A stretch of DNA of 64,000 bases, taken from contig JAOSJQ010000001.1 in assembly GCA_027494035.1 (NCBI GenBank), forward strand, positions 2,728,001 to 2,792,000, read 5' to 3'. The DNA comes from UTCFX2 sp002050125. Its GTDB lineage: Bacteria > Chloroflexota > Anaerolineae > Anaerolineales > UBA4823. The stretch's first letter is position 1; every line of letters starts with the position of its first letter. The notes under the pieces were generated by a model that was given only the letters and a program-made list of their open reading frames with translations, was not told where the DNA came from and searched no databases. A program made the translations under genes and the position numbers. Positions 43,945 through 52,281 of the stretch are shown here, piece after piece.

Positions 43945-44924
43945 TCTACCTCACGTTTGCGCTGAGCGCGGCGGTAGTGGTCGTCGCGGCGATCCAGCTC
44001 GCGCGCTTCGGCGATGTGATCGCTGTCCGCACCGGGCTGAGCGGCATGTTCATCGGCACGCTGCTGCTGGCGGGGGCGACTTCGCTGCCCGAATTGCTGA
44101 GCGGCATCGACGCCATCAAGATCGGCTTGCCGAACATGGCAGCGGGCAGCCTGCTCGGCAGCGGGATGTTCAACATGTTCCTGCTGGGGCTGATCGGCTT
44201 GCTTTTCAGCCGGGTGCGGCTGCTGCGCCGGGTCGCCACCACCCACGCGCTGACCGCCAGCCTGGCGATCCTGCTCACCGGGTTGGCGGCGCTCTTCCTG
44301 CTGGCAGACGTGGATCTCAAACTCGGCTGGGTGGGGCTGGACAGCCTGCTGATCATTGCGGCGTACATCGGCGGGGTGGTGCTGCTGCGCGGCCGCGCCG
44401 AAACCCCGCCGGAGGAAGCAGACCTGGCGGAGGCGAAGGCGCCCTCGCTCAAAGTGGGAGTGCTGGGGTTTGGGGCTGCCAGCCTGGCGCTGGTGCTCAT
44501 CATGCCGGCAATGGTCAACAGCGCCGACGGGATCGCCAAAGCGACCGGGCTGAGTTCCGGGTTCATCGGCGCGTCGCTGATCGCGATCACCACTTCGCTG
44601 CCCGAACTGGCGGCGACGATCGCCGCGGCGCGCCTTGGGGCTTACGACCTGGCGGTGGGTAACCTGTTCGGCAGCAACGTGTTCAACATGTTCGCGCTGG
44701 GGCTGATCGATTTCTTCTACCTGCCGGGGCGCTTCCTGGGGGCGGTCGACCCGGCGTTTGCGGTCGTGGGCTTGCTGGTGGTCACGCTGACCGGGCTGGG
44801 GCTGATCGGGCTGCTGGCGCGCGTGGAGCGGCGCATCTTCTTCGTGGAGATCGACGCGCTGCTGATCCTGATCGGCTACTTCCTGGGGATGTATCTGCTG
44901 TATTACAAGGGGGTCGGCGTGTAG
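43941..44924 (+). CDS. CaCA-family cation (sodium/calcium-type) exchanger
   Basis: A 327-residue membrane protein with about 10 segments and the two alpha repeats of the CaCA family: 'GTLLLAGATSLPELLSG' (about 36-52) and 'GASLIAITTSLPELAATIAAARLG' (about 212-235), followed by 'GNLFGSNVFNMFALG'. The Ser-Leu-Pro-Glu cores carry the ion-binding Glu. Such proteins exchange Ca2+ or other cations for Na+ or H+. It is translationally coupled to the PII-like gene. Confidence 0.9.
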   Translation: MIYLTFALSAAVVVVAAIQLARFGDVIAVRTGLSGMFIGTLLLAGATSLPELLSGIDAIKIGLPNMAAGSLLGSGMFNMFLLGLIGLLFSRVRLLRRVATTHALTASLAILLTGLAALFLLADVDLKLGWVGLDSLLIIAAYIGGVVLLRGRAETPPEEADLAEAKAPSLKVGVLGFGAASLALVLIMPAMVNSADGIAKATGLSSGFIGASLIAITTSLPELAATIAAARLGAYDLAVGNLFGSNVFNMFALGLIDFFYLPGRFLGAVDPAFAVVGLLVVTLTGLGLIGLLARVERRIFFVEIDALLILIGYFLGMYLLYYKGVGV

Positions 44925-44990
44925 CGCGCCGGGGTGTTTGAAGCCCTTACCCCCTCAATCTCCTTGTTCGAACTTACCAGAATTGTGGAC

Positions 44991-45086
44991 AGCCAGTCAC
45001 CCTCCCCAAATTCGAGCGAGGTTTATCCGCTCGAATTTGGGGAGGGCTGGGGTGGGGTCGAATTGCCGGGGTGGGGTCGAGGGGGT
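44991..45086. repeat. Dispersed palindromic repeat
   Basis: AGCCAGTCACCCTCCCCAAATTCGAGCG pairs with CGCTCGAATTTGGGGAGGG around the loop AGGTTTATC, then two GGGGTGGGGTCGA tails. It lies between the exchanger and the next gene. The remaining gap (45087-45174) holds GTAAAAT (45109-45115), a possible -10 element. Confidence 0.8.
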
Positions 45087-45174
45087 GAGCGTAATTCGGG
45101 CGGGCAATGGTAAAATAAACCGCTGCCGCTCTGCGGGGCGCGGCAGCCGCACTTTTGATTGTGGAGGAGCACAG

Positions 45175-45681
45175 ATGGAAAATTCGCGAAGCCTGCAAAA
45201 CCTGCTGCTGTTGAGTGGGATGGTCGGGCTGCTGGTGCTTGGGCTGGTCTTCGACTTGATCTTGCAGGCGCTGGTGGAGCGCAACGCGCAGCTAGGCACG
45301 CTGGACACCACGCTGGTGTGGATCTTCCCGCTGCTGCAGTTCCTGTTCATGGCGGCGGCGATCGGGCTGGCGTGGCTGATGATCGTCGGCGGCGGGTACA
45401 GCCGCTGGATCAGCATTGTCTACCTGCTGGTCGGGCTGGTGATCCTGTACTACAACCCGGTGCTCTATACCAACGAACTGCCCGACAGCCTGTACGTGCT
45501 CGTGGAGTACGTTTCGCCGGGCAGGATGATGTTCCAGGCGGGCGGGGGGGTGGCGGCGCTCGGGCTGTTGAGCCTATGGTTCTGGAAGCCCACTCTCGAA
45601 GCCGAGGCGGCTGAAGAAGATGAAGAAGAAGTGGAAGAAGCCGCAGAAGCCGCCTGGGACGAGGCAAGCGCCCTCGACTGA
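45175..45681 (+). CDS. Four-segment membrane protein with acidic tail
   Basis: A 168-residue protein with four hydrophobic helices (about 10-30, 45-67, 72-90 and 115-133) and a strongly acidic C-terminal tail ('EAEAAEEDEEEVEEAAEAAWDEASALD' region). The start is set by GGAGGAG at 45163-45169. No family recognised. The downstream gene begins 38 bases later on the same strand and also encodes a membrane protein, so they may work together. Confidence 0.72.
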   Translation: MENSRSLQNLLLLSGMVGLLVLGLVFDLILQALVERNAQLGTLDTTLVWIFPLLQFLFMAAAIGLAWLMIVGGGYSRWISIVYLLVGLVILYYNPVLYTNELPDSLYVLVEYVSPGRMMFQAGGGVAALGLLSLWFWKPTLEAEAAEEDEEEVEEAAEAAWDEASALD

Positions 45682-45719
45682 CCCGCCGCGCAAGCCGGCA
45701 CAACCCGAGGAACTGCGTC

Positions 45720-46967
45720 ATGCCAGCCTACGCCTGCCCCAACTGCGGTTACTTCAACCGCGAGGAGGCGCGCTTTTGCGGGCGCTGCGGCGCGGCGTTG
45801 ACGCCGCCGGCGGATCCGCCGCCGCAGACCTCGGTGGTCGGGCGGGCGCCCGCCCCGAGGCAGCCGGCTGCCCCCGCCGGGTCGCTCTGGCGCACCGGCG
45901 CCTCCGCAGCGGGCGTGGCGGCGCTGGCGATGTTCGTGCTGCTCTTCAGCTTAGCGTTTCCGGTGTTGATGATCAGCGGGCGGCTGAGCGACCCGCAAAC
46001 TTACATTCAGGCGCTCAAGGACGAGGACGCTTACGGTCAGTTTCCGGAACTGTTTGGCGACCAGGCGGATTACTGGGTCAACCAGTTGCAGAGCAGCTTC
46101 TTCTTGCTGGAATACTTCTTCCGCAACATCGCCCGCGGCGACTGGGTGCTGGTTGCCGAGCGCATCCTGACCCCCGAATGGGCGCAGGCGCAGGCTGAAG
46201 GGCTGATCGAACAGTTCTTCGACTACACCTACGGCGACGCCGATGCGCTCAAAATGACCCTCTCGTTCGGCGAGGTCAAAGAGCGGCTGGGCGGCGAGAC
46301 CGGCTACCAGACCTACACCGCGATCGTCGCCGGCAAGCCCGAGTGCAACATGCTGGAGATGAGCCAGTGGCTGCTTGCGCCGACGATTGGGCTGCTGCCG
46401 GTGTGCAACCCGCCCAAGGACGCCAATTTCTTCCTCTTTTCCGCGCCCGACCCGGCGGAGGTCGTGCCGGGCGTGCTGGCGAAATGGGCGGAAACCCTGC
46501 CGGACGAAACCGATCTGGCGGCGGGGCTGACCGAGGACGGGCTGGCGGAGATCGACAACACGTTCGGTTCGCTGAGGCTGGCGCACACGGTGGCGGGGGC
46601 GTTTATCTTCATCGCGCTGCTGTTTCTGGCGGTCTCGCTCGTCTCGCCCGGGCTGCGCACGCTCAAAGGGTGGCTGCGCGGCTGGGGCGCGGCGGTGATG
46701 CTCAGCGGGATTTTGCTGGCGCTGATGGCGCTGCTCAGCGCGGCGCTGCTGATCTGGCAGGTAGGCGACCTGTTCGACAGCCTGGGCGGCGTGTTCGTGA
46801 ACGGCGTTTTGGAGCTGGGCAAGGCGGTGGGGGGCAACATCACGCTGGGGCTGGCGACCCCGGTCGCCGTGCTGGGCGGGGCGATGACCGCCGCGGGTTT
46901 TGCGTTGTTCGCTGCTTCGTTTTTTGTGGGCGGCGGCGCGCCGGCGTCCCGCGCGGGTTATCATTGA
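45720..46967 (+). CDS. Zinc-ribbon membrane protein, unknown function
   Basis: A 415-residue protein. The N-terminus is a zinc ribbon ('YACPNCGYFNREEARFCGRCGAAL', four Cys), followed by a Pro-rich linker and a membrane segment (about 60-85). A domain of about 180 residues, probably outside the cell, follows, then three further membrane segments (about 290-315, 325-350, 375-405). Such zinc-ribbon plus membrane architectures are common in Chloroflexota and other bacteria, without known function. No ribosome site is obvious, but 'PAYACPNCGYFNREEARFCG' is a typical protein start. Confidence 0.75.
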   Translation: MPAYACPNCGYFNREEARFCGRCGAALTPPADPPPQTSVVGRAPAPRQPAAPAGSLWRTGASAAGVAALAMFVLLFSLAFPVLMISGRLSDPQTYIQALKDEDAYGQFPELFGDQADYWVNQLQSSFFLLEYFFRNIARGDWVLVAERILTPEWAQAQAEGLIEQFFDYTYGDADALKMTLSFGEVKERLGGETGYQTYTAIVAGKPECNMLEMSQWLLAPTIGLLPVCNPPKDANFFLFSAPDPAEVVPGVLAKWAETLPDETDLAAGLTEDGLAEIDNTFGSLRLAHTVAGAFIFIALLFLAVSLVSPGLRTLKGWLRGWGAAVMLSGILLALMALLSAALLIWQVGDLFDSLGGVFVNGVLELGKAVGGNITLGLATPVAVLGGAMTAAGFALFAASFFVGGGAPASRAGYH

Positions 46968-47003
46968 GCGGATTGAATGCGCATAGCCATTTCTATGAAA
47001 TAT

Positions 47004-47111
47004 GGTATCAAACGAAGTATGAAATGAAATATCAAATGAAGCACCAAACGAAATATCAAACGAAATATCAAACGAAGTATGAAACGCAATGTGAAACGAA
47101 GTATGTACCTT
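47004..47111 (+). repeat. Nine-copy 12-bp degenerate tandem repeat
   Basis: Units of 12 bases with consensus AATATCAAACGA (variants AGTATGAAACGA and AGCACCAAACGA) run head to tail from 47004 to about 47111, the last unit decayed. It is AT-rich in a GC-rich context. It lies in the gap before the isomerase gene; its multiple of three would encode a four-residue repeat (KYQT-like), but no start codon supports a gene. Confidence 0.85.
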
Positions 47112-47140
47112 GAAATTATCTTCTCCTAAGGAGTATCCGA

Positions 47141-47704
47141 ATGCCGGACGACAATTTGATGATTGACACGTATCTCGACCAGCTTGTGGAGGTAATCCGC
47201 GCGCTGCCGCGCCAGCCGCTGCTGGACATCCTCAGCCTGCTGCGCGCCGCGCAGCGCGAAAAACGCCAGATTTTTGTGTTTGGCAACGGCGGTTCAGCCG
47301 CGACCGCCTCGCACATGGTGTGCGACCTGATCAAAAACACCCGGAGCCCGAGCCGCGAGCGCATGAAGGTGATCGGGCTGGCGGACAACATGGCGACCCT
47401 TTCCGCCTATGCCAACGACGAGGGTTACGAGCGCGTGTTCGCCGAGCCGCTCGAATCGCTCGGCGAGCCGGGCGACCTGGCGATTGCCATCAGCGGCAGC
47501 GGCAATTCGCCCAACGTGCTGCGCGCGGTCGAGACGGCGCGGCGCAAAGGGCTGCGCACGGTCGGGCTGACCGGTTTTGCGGGCGGCAAACTGGCGGACA
47601 TGGTGGACGTTGCCCTGATCGCCCCCGCCGGGCGGATCGAACAGGTCGAAGACCTGCACCTGGTGATCGATCACCTGCTGGTGATCTGCATGACGGAGGA
47701 ATGA
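47141..47704 (+). CDS. SIS-domain protein, phosphoheptose isomerase-like (GmhA type)
   Basis: A 187-residue single SIS domain. 'IFVFGNGGSAATASHMVCDL' (about 44-63) is the sugar-phosphate binding loop, 'AISGSGNSPNVLRAVETARRKGLRTVGLTGFAGG' (about 112-145) the second, and 'QVEDLHLVIDHLLVICM' the C-terminal helix, all as in D-sedoheptulose-7-phosphate isomerase. The product would be heptose 7-phosphate for glycan synthesis. No other heptose genes are nearby, so the true substrate may differ. CTAAGGAG lies 10 bases upstream. Confidence 0.85.
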   Translation: MPDDNLMIDTYLDQLVEVIRALPRQPLLDILSLLRAAQREKRQIFVFGNGGSAATASHMVCDLIKNTRSPSRERMKVIGLADNMATLSAYANDEGYERVFAEPLESLGEPGDLAIAISGSGNSPNVLRAVETARRKGLRTVGLTGFAGGKLADMVDVALIAPAGRIEQVEDLHLVIDHLLVICMTEE

Positions 47705-47743
47705 GGAACGTAATTTTCGCCCATCCAAATTATAATAAGCGGT

Positions 47744-47947
47744 GTGGAGATGCTGCACGCCGACGAGTACATTGCCTGTCTGAGCGCCGGGAAGAAACCG
47801 TTCCTGGCGATCGCCGGTCCCCTTCACATTAACAACGGTTTTGTGAGCGCAACCGGGCGCTGCTTCCTGGACATCGACGGGTCGTTGTACGAGGTCAAGC
47901 CGGACTTCGCGCTCCTGGTGCAGTGGAGCGCGGACGACGGGAAGTGA
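47744..47947 (+). CDS. Small hypothetical protein
   Basis: A 67-residue protein with no membrane segment. The pattern 'GFVSATGRCFLDIDGSLYEVKPDFALLVQW' looks like a folded beta protein. A TATAAT sequence lies at 47731-47736, too close to serve the ATG at 47744 unless a later ATG (47750) on a leaderless message is used. No family recognised. Confidence 0.5.
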   Translation: MEMLHADEYIACLSAGKKPFLAIAGPLHINNGFVSATGRCFLDIDGSLYEVKPDFALLVQWSADDGK

Positions 47948-47965
47948 GCGGGCGCGGGGGAAAAG

Positions 47966-48463
47966 ATGAAAATCGGCAGTCCGCAAGGCTCGCATTGGTG
48001 GATCGGCGCGTTCGCGGCGCTCGCTGGCGGGGGGATTGGTTTATTTATCCGCGGGTTGACGGATACAGTCGATTATGACAGCTTTCCCTACTTTGCTGCT
48101 ACGGCAGCGTTCATCTGCGCGGTGGGTTGCTGGTGGTGGCTGCTTTCTCGCAGGGGGACGTACACCTGGCAGCGCGGGCTGGCTGCTGGCGGGTTAGCCG
48201 GCGGGCTCGCCCATTATCTGTGCTGGTATCTGATCATCGTGGGTTTCAACGTGTGTTTTTTTGGCTGGGGCGGCTGCACCGGCTCGCTGGGCGACCCGCC
48301 TGTGGATCTTTTAAACGGACTTTGGGTTTCCGCCGGGCTCTCGATCCTGAGCTTGCTCGCCTTTGGCTGGCTGACCGTCCCGCTGGGGGCGCTAGCCGGC
48401 GCGGCTGCAGCAGCCTGGTATCGCCGCCGGCTGCGAAAGCCGCCCCCGCCAGTGCAGCCATAG
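47966..48463 (+). CDS. Four-segment membrane protein
   Basis: A 165-residue protein with four hydrophobic helices (about 10-28, 42-60, 70-98, 115-150) and a basic, Pro-rich end ('YRRRLRKPPPPVQP'), which suggests the C-terminus faces the cytoplasm. No family motif. It follows the small hypothetical gene by 18 bases. Confidence 0.65.
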   Translation: MKIGSPQGSHWWIGAFAALAGGGIGLFIRGLTDTVDYDSFPYFAATAAFICAVGCWWWLLSRRGTYTWQRGLAAGGLAGGLAHYLCWYLIIVGFNVCFFGWGGCTGSLGDPPVDLLNGLWVSAGLSILSLLAFGWLTVPLGALAGAAAAAWYRRRLRKPPPPVQP

Positions 48464-48494
48464 AATAACCTTTGCGCCAACGAAAGCAGGGAAA

Positions 48495-49061
48495 ATGAAT
48501 GTACCTCAGCCAGAGCAGCGATCAACCGGCGCCAACCTGCGGGGGGCGGCGCTGTTGGTGATCGACGTGCAGCGCGGGCTGTTCACGCGCCCCGTTCCGA
48601 TCTACCAATCCGAGAAGCTGCTGGAAAACATCTGCCTGTTGATGGAGCGCGCCCGTCAGGCGCGCCTGCCGGTGGTCATCGTCCAGCATTCCAACGCCAA
48701 TTTGCTCGCCTTCGAGAGCGAGGGCTGGCAGCTCCATCCGGCGGTCTGCCCGCAGGAGGGTGATCTGCGCATCCACAAGCAGCATGGCAGCGCGTTCGAG
48801 AAGACCGGGCTCAAAGCGCGGCTGGAGCCGGCGCGGATCGACACGGTCGTCGTTGCCGGGCTGGTGACGCAGGCGTGCATCCGCGCCACCTGTCTGGACG
48901 CCCGGCGGCTGGGCTACCGGGTCGTCCTGGCGCAGGACGCGCACAGCAATTATCACCGTCAGGCGGCGCAGATCATCCAGGAATCGCAGGCGGAACTGAC
49001 AGCCACGGGGGTCGAGTTGCAGCCGACGGCTCAGATCGTGACCTGGCTGGCGGCGCTTTAA
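48495..49061 (+). CDS. Isochorismatase-family cysteine hydrolase
   Basis: A 188-residue member of the cysteine hydrolase superfamily (isochorismatase, nicotinamidase, carbamoylases). The triad is visible: Asp24 in 'LLVIDVQRGLF', Lys95 in 'HKQHGSAFE' and the nucleophile Cys128 in 'VAGLVTQACIRAT'. 'VTQACIRATCLDARRLGYRVVLAQDAHS' is the typical closing segment. The substrate (an amide or vinyl ether) cannot be told. Confidence 0.88.
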   Translation: MNVPQPEQRSTGANLRGAALLVIDVQRGLFTRPVPIYQSEKLLENICLLMERARQARLPVVIVQHSNANLLAFESEGWQLHPAVCPQEGDLRIHKQHGSAFEKTGLKARLEPARIDTVVVAGLVTQACIRATCLDARRLGYRVVLAQDAHSNYHRQAAQIIQESQAELTATGVELQPTAQIVTWLAAL

Positions 49062-49079
49062 GAGAGGGGAGCGCGCCGA

Positions 49080-50327
49080 TCAATCGGCGGGTTCAGGTTC
49101 GGGCGGGAAACGCCGTCCGGCGGCGCGCTGGAGCAGCAAAAACCCGACCGCCGCGGCGGCGCACAACAGCCCGCCGAGATACCAGACCCAGTTCGGGTTG
49201 AAGTTGTCCATCACGAGACCCGCCGCGACTGGACCGATGATCCCCGGAACGCCCCACACCAGCCCGAAGACCGCCATGTATCGCCCGCGCATGTCCTCCG
49301 GCGCGAAGTTGGCAGCCAGCGCCTGCGACACGGGCATCACGATCATCTCGCCCAGCGTGATCAGCACGATCGCCAGCACGAACAGCGCGTAAGCGCTGAC
49401 AAACCCAAACATGCCAAAACCGATCATGTAGAAGAACGCGCCGAGCGCCATCATCAGCATCGGCGCGTAGTTTTTGATCCGCCGGGTGACCCAAAATTGC
49501 AGCAGCACCACCGTGATGGCGGAGCTGGTGAGCAGGAAACCGAACTGCTGCGGCGCAACGCCGTGGTTGTCGCGCAGATAGACCGAAAGCGTGCTGTACA
49601 TCTGCACGTACACCACCGTCATGAGCACCGAGGCGGCGATGTAGGCGATGAACAGCCGGTCTTGGAAGACCTTGCGATAGCCGCCGAGGCTGTCCAGCAG
49701 CGTTTCCTCGGGCGGCTCGGCGGGCTGTTCCCCTGCGGCGGGCTGCGGTTTGGTTTCGGGGATGGCGCGCAGGATGATCAGCGCGGTGAGCAGGCTGGTG
49801 ACCGCGTCCGCGCCGAACAGCAGCATGAACGAGCGCGACGCCAGCAGCCCGGCGAGGACGGGTCCGACGATCCACGAGAGGTTGGCGGTGACCCGCAGCA
49901 CGCCGAAGCCCTCGGTGCGCTGCTTTTCGGGCAGCAGGTCGGCGATCATCGCCTGCCAGGCGGGTCCGGCGATGTCGGAGAGCAAGCCGACCGCCACGCT
50001 CAGCAGGTACATCACCCACAGCCGGTTCGCCAGCCCCAGCGAAACCGCGCTCAACGCGCTAAAGACCAGCCCGAACAACAGGATGCGTTTGCGTCCGAAG
50101 CGGTCGGTCAGCGCGCCGCCCAGCATGTTGCCGAGGAAGCCGAAGATGGAATACACCCCCAGCAGCGCGCCCGCCTGGGTCATGCCGATCCCGAATTTCT
50201 GGGTGACGTAGAGCGTGAAGAAGGGGAAGAGCATGTTGCCGCCGACCCGGTCGACGAACGCGGCGGCGACTACGACCCAGAATTTGGCGGGGAATTCGCG
50301 GTAGATTTTGTCGATCCTGGCGAGCAT
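49080..50327 (-). CDS. MFS transporter (drug-resistance-like)
   Basis: A 415-residue protein with 12 membrane segments and the MFS loop 2-3 motif 'GGALTDRFGRKRILLFG' near residue 65-81. A second, weaker motif lies after the central loop, which is long, Pro- and Glu-rich ('ETKPQPAAGEQPAEPPEE', about 190-215). Probable H+-coupled export or uptake; substrate unknown. The start at 50327 is chosen because upstream codons lie in intergenic repeat sequence; it is convergent with the hydrolase gene. Confidence 0.88.
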   Translation of the reverse strand: MLARIDKIYREFPAKFWVVVAAAFVDRVGGNMLFPFFTLYVTQKFGIGMTQAGALLGVYSIFGFLGNMLGGALTDRFGRKRILLFGLVFSALSAVSLGLANRLWVMYLLSVAVGLLSDIAGPAWQAMIADLLPEKQRTEGFGVLRVTANLSWIVGPVLAGLLASRSFMLLFGADAVTSLLTALIILRAIPETKPQPAAGEQPAEPPEETLLDSLGGYRKVFQDRLFIAYIAASVLMTVVYVQMYSTLSVYLRDNHGVAPQQFGFLLTSSAITVVLLQFWVTRRIKNYAPMLMMALGAFFYMIGFGMFGFVSAYALFVLAIVLITLGEMIVMPVSQALAANFAPEDMRGRYMAVFGLVWGVPGIIGPVAAGLVMDNFNPNWVWYLGGLLCAAAAVGFLLLQRAAGRRFPPEPEPAD

Positions 50328-50415
50328 GCAAGCCTTCCTGCGGGCGGGCGGCGTGGGGATGAATGCGAAATTACAAATATCGAGTATAGCACGAAATGCG
50401 GGGAGGGTTGTTTTA

Positions 50416-50562
50416 TTACCCCACCCCGGCCTCCCCAAATTCTGGCGAATTTGGGGAGGGTGACTGGCTTGCCCAAAAATCCGCAGTCTGTATTTCTTCC
50501 CCCAAAATCCGCACGGGCGAAGCCCGTCTGGATTTGGGGGGACCGAGGGGACTGAGGGGTAA
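50416..50562. repeat. Composite of two dispersed palindromic repeats
   Basis: 50416-50462 is the symmetric form (TTACCCCACCCCGGCCTCCCC... with a short core TCTGGCGAA). About 50492-50552 is the asymmetric form in reverse orientation (TTTCTTCCCCCAAAATCC...GGATTTGGGGGGACCGAGG; core GCACGGGC-GAA-GCCCGT). The same pair with the same spacer remnants occurs, in opposite direction, at 631-800. The rest of the gap (50563-50708) is AT-rich and includes TTAAC-N7-GTTAA (50616-50632), a candidate operator. Confidence 0.75.
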
Positions 50563-50708
50563 CCATTAAAATATTGCCTGGTTTGTAGCATTATTTTTCA
50601 TATATGATAAAATGATTAACCAGAATTGTTAACATCCAATGCCAGCCGTTCCTCTGCCTGGCTCCTCTTATTGATCAGAACAACCTAAAAAAAACGGAGG
50701 AAATTCCC

Positions 50709-52125
50709 TTGAGCTTCATTAAACCCAATTTCCAGATGCTGCGCAGCGCCGATTGTTTGCGCATCCACGAGGCGGCGCGCAAGATTTTGCACGACACCGG
50801 GGTGGCGGTTTTTCACGCTGAGGCGCTGCAGTTGTTCAAGGCGGCTGGCGCGCACATTGACGGGCAGCGGGTCAGGCTGTCGCCGGCGCTGGTGGAGTGG
50901 GCGCTGGCGAGCGCGCCGCGCACCTTCGACCTGTACCGGCGCGATGCGCACGCGGTCGCCATCCGGCTGGACGGTCAGGGGGTGTACTTCGGCTCCGGCT
51001 CCGACACGCTGCATTACCTCGACCCGCGCAGCGGGGAGCGGCGCGATTTCAGCCTGGCGGACGTGGCGGACTGCGTGCGCGTCGCCGACGCGCTGCCCGA
51101 GATCGACTTTGTGATGTCGATGGGGGTGCCGCGCGACGTGCCCGCCGAAATTTATTACCGCTTTCAATATGCCACCATCTTGAAAAACACCACCAAGCCG
51201 ATGGTGGTGGTGTGCAACGACCTGGCTGACCTGGAGGCGATCACTGCGATGAGCGCCGCGGCGGCGGGCGGGGCGGAAGCCCTGGAGCAGCGCCCGACCT
51301 TCCTGGTCTATGCCGAGCCGAGCACGCCGCTCCAGCATTCGCGCGAAGCGACCGACAAACTGCTGTTCTGCGCGCCACGCCATCCCGATCACCCATTCGC
51401 CGGCGCCGATGATGGGCGGCACCGCCCCGATGACGCTGGCGGGCGCGGTGGCGCTGGGCAACGCCGAAATGCTGAGCAGCATGGTGTTGCACCAGTTGCA
51501 GCGCCCCGGGGCGCCCTTCCTGTACGGTCACGGCGTACACAACCTGGACATGAAGAGCATGATCAGCGTGTACGGCTCGCCCGAATACCAGCTTGCGCGG
51601 GTCATGGCGGCGGAGATGGGGCGGTTTTACGGGCTGCCGGTGTGGGGCTACGCCGGGCACAGCGATTCCAAGCTGCCCGACGGGCAGGCGGCGGCGGACG
51701 CCCAATTCCAGGTGCTGGTGGCGCTGCTGGCGCGCACCAACCTGAACCACGACGTGGGCTACCTGGAAGCCGGGCTGTCTCATTCGCCCGAATTTATGCT
51801 GATTGTGAACGAGATCATCGCCCACACCCGCCCGTTTGTGCAGGGCGTGCGGCTGGACGACGCCGCGCTGGCGCTGGATATCATCGATGAAGTGGGACCG
51901 GGCGGGCAGTTCATGACCCACGACCACACCCTGGCGCACTGGCAGGAGCTCTATACCCCCAAACTGTGGGACCGTCAGCGGCTGGACCGCTGGGAGAAGG
52001 GCGGCAGCCAGGACCTGAACGCACGGGCGCGCGCCCAGACCGTGGCGCTGATCGAGAGCCACCAGCCCGAACCCCTGCCGCAATCCGTCGAGCAAGAGAT
52101 CGAGCGCATCCTGGCGGAGCGTTGA
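50709..52125 (+). CDS. MttB-family (trimethylamine methyltransferase-like) protein, interrupted by a frameshift
   Basis: The 5' part ('LRSADCLRIHEAARKILHDTGVAVFHAEALQLFKAAGA', 'GSGSDTLHYLDPRSGERRDFSLADVADCVRVADALPEIDFVMSMGVPRDVP') and the 3' part ('GGTAPMTLAGAVALGNAEMLSSMVLHQLQRPGAPFLYG', 'GLPVWGYAGHSDSKLPDGQAA') form one protein of about 471 residues like the intact paralogue at 59303-60751. The frames change near 51372-51380, where the sequence is two bases shorter than the paralogue's 'CAERGIP' codons. No in-frame TAG is found, so it belongs to the non-pyrrolysine group that demethylates quaternary amines such as betaines onto a corrinoid protein. TTG start with GGAGGA upstream. It heads the ABC-importer operon. 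Confidence 0.85.
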
Positions 52126-52281
52126 TGAGACCCGGCAAGTCAGCCGCAGGCGCAAAATGTGTCAACCCGGGCTGTGGGGGCAACGCGATCCGCGCCAGCC
52201 CATCTCCGGAGGTGACATGATCGAAATACTCACGTTTGTTCCGTTACACATAGTTTCACACTCATTGATAGGAGGACGAAA

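Noticed and set aside
46968..47140. A repeat-containing coding extension (KYQT-like repeats) downstream of the zinc-ribbon membrane gene
   Set aside because: The repeat is open in one frame, but that frame overlaps the membrane-protein gene in a different frame and has no start signal of its own.
52126..52281. Possible riboswitch in the leader of the substrate-binding protein gene
   Set aside because: The stretch has GC-rich stems (around 52165-52210), but I could not match cobalamin, glycine or other known riboswitch cores; a covariance-model search would be needed to decide.
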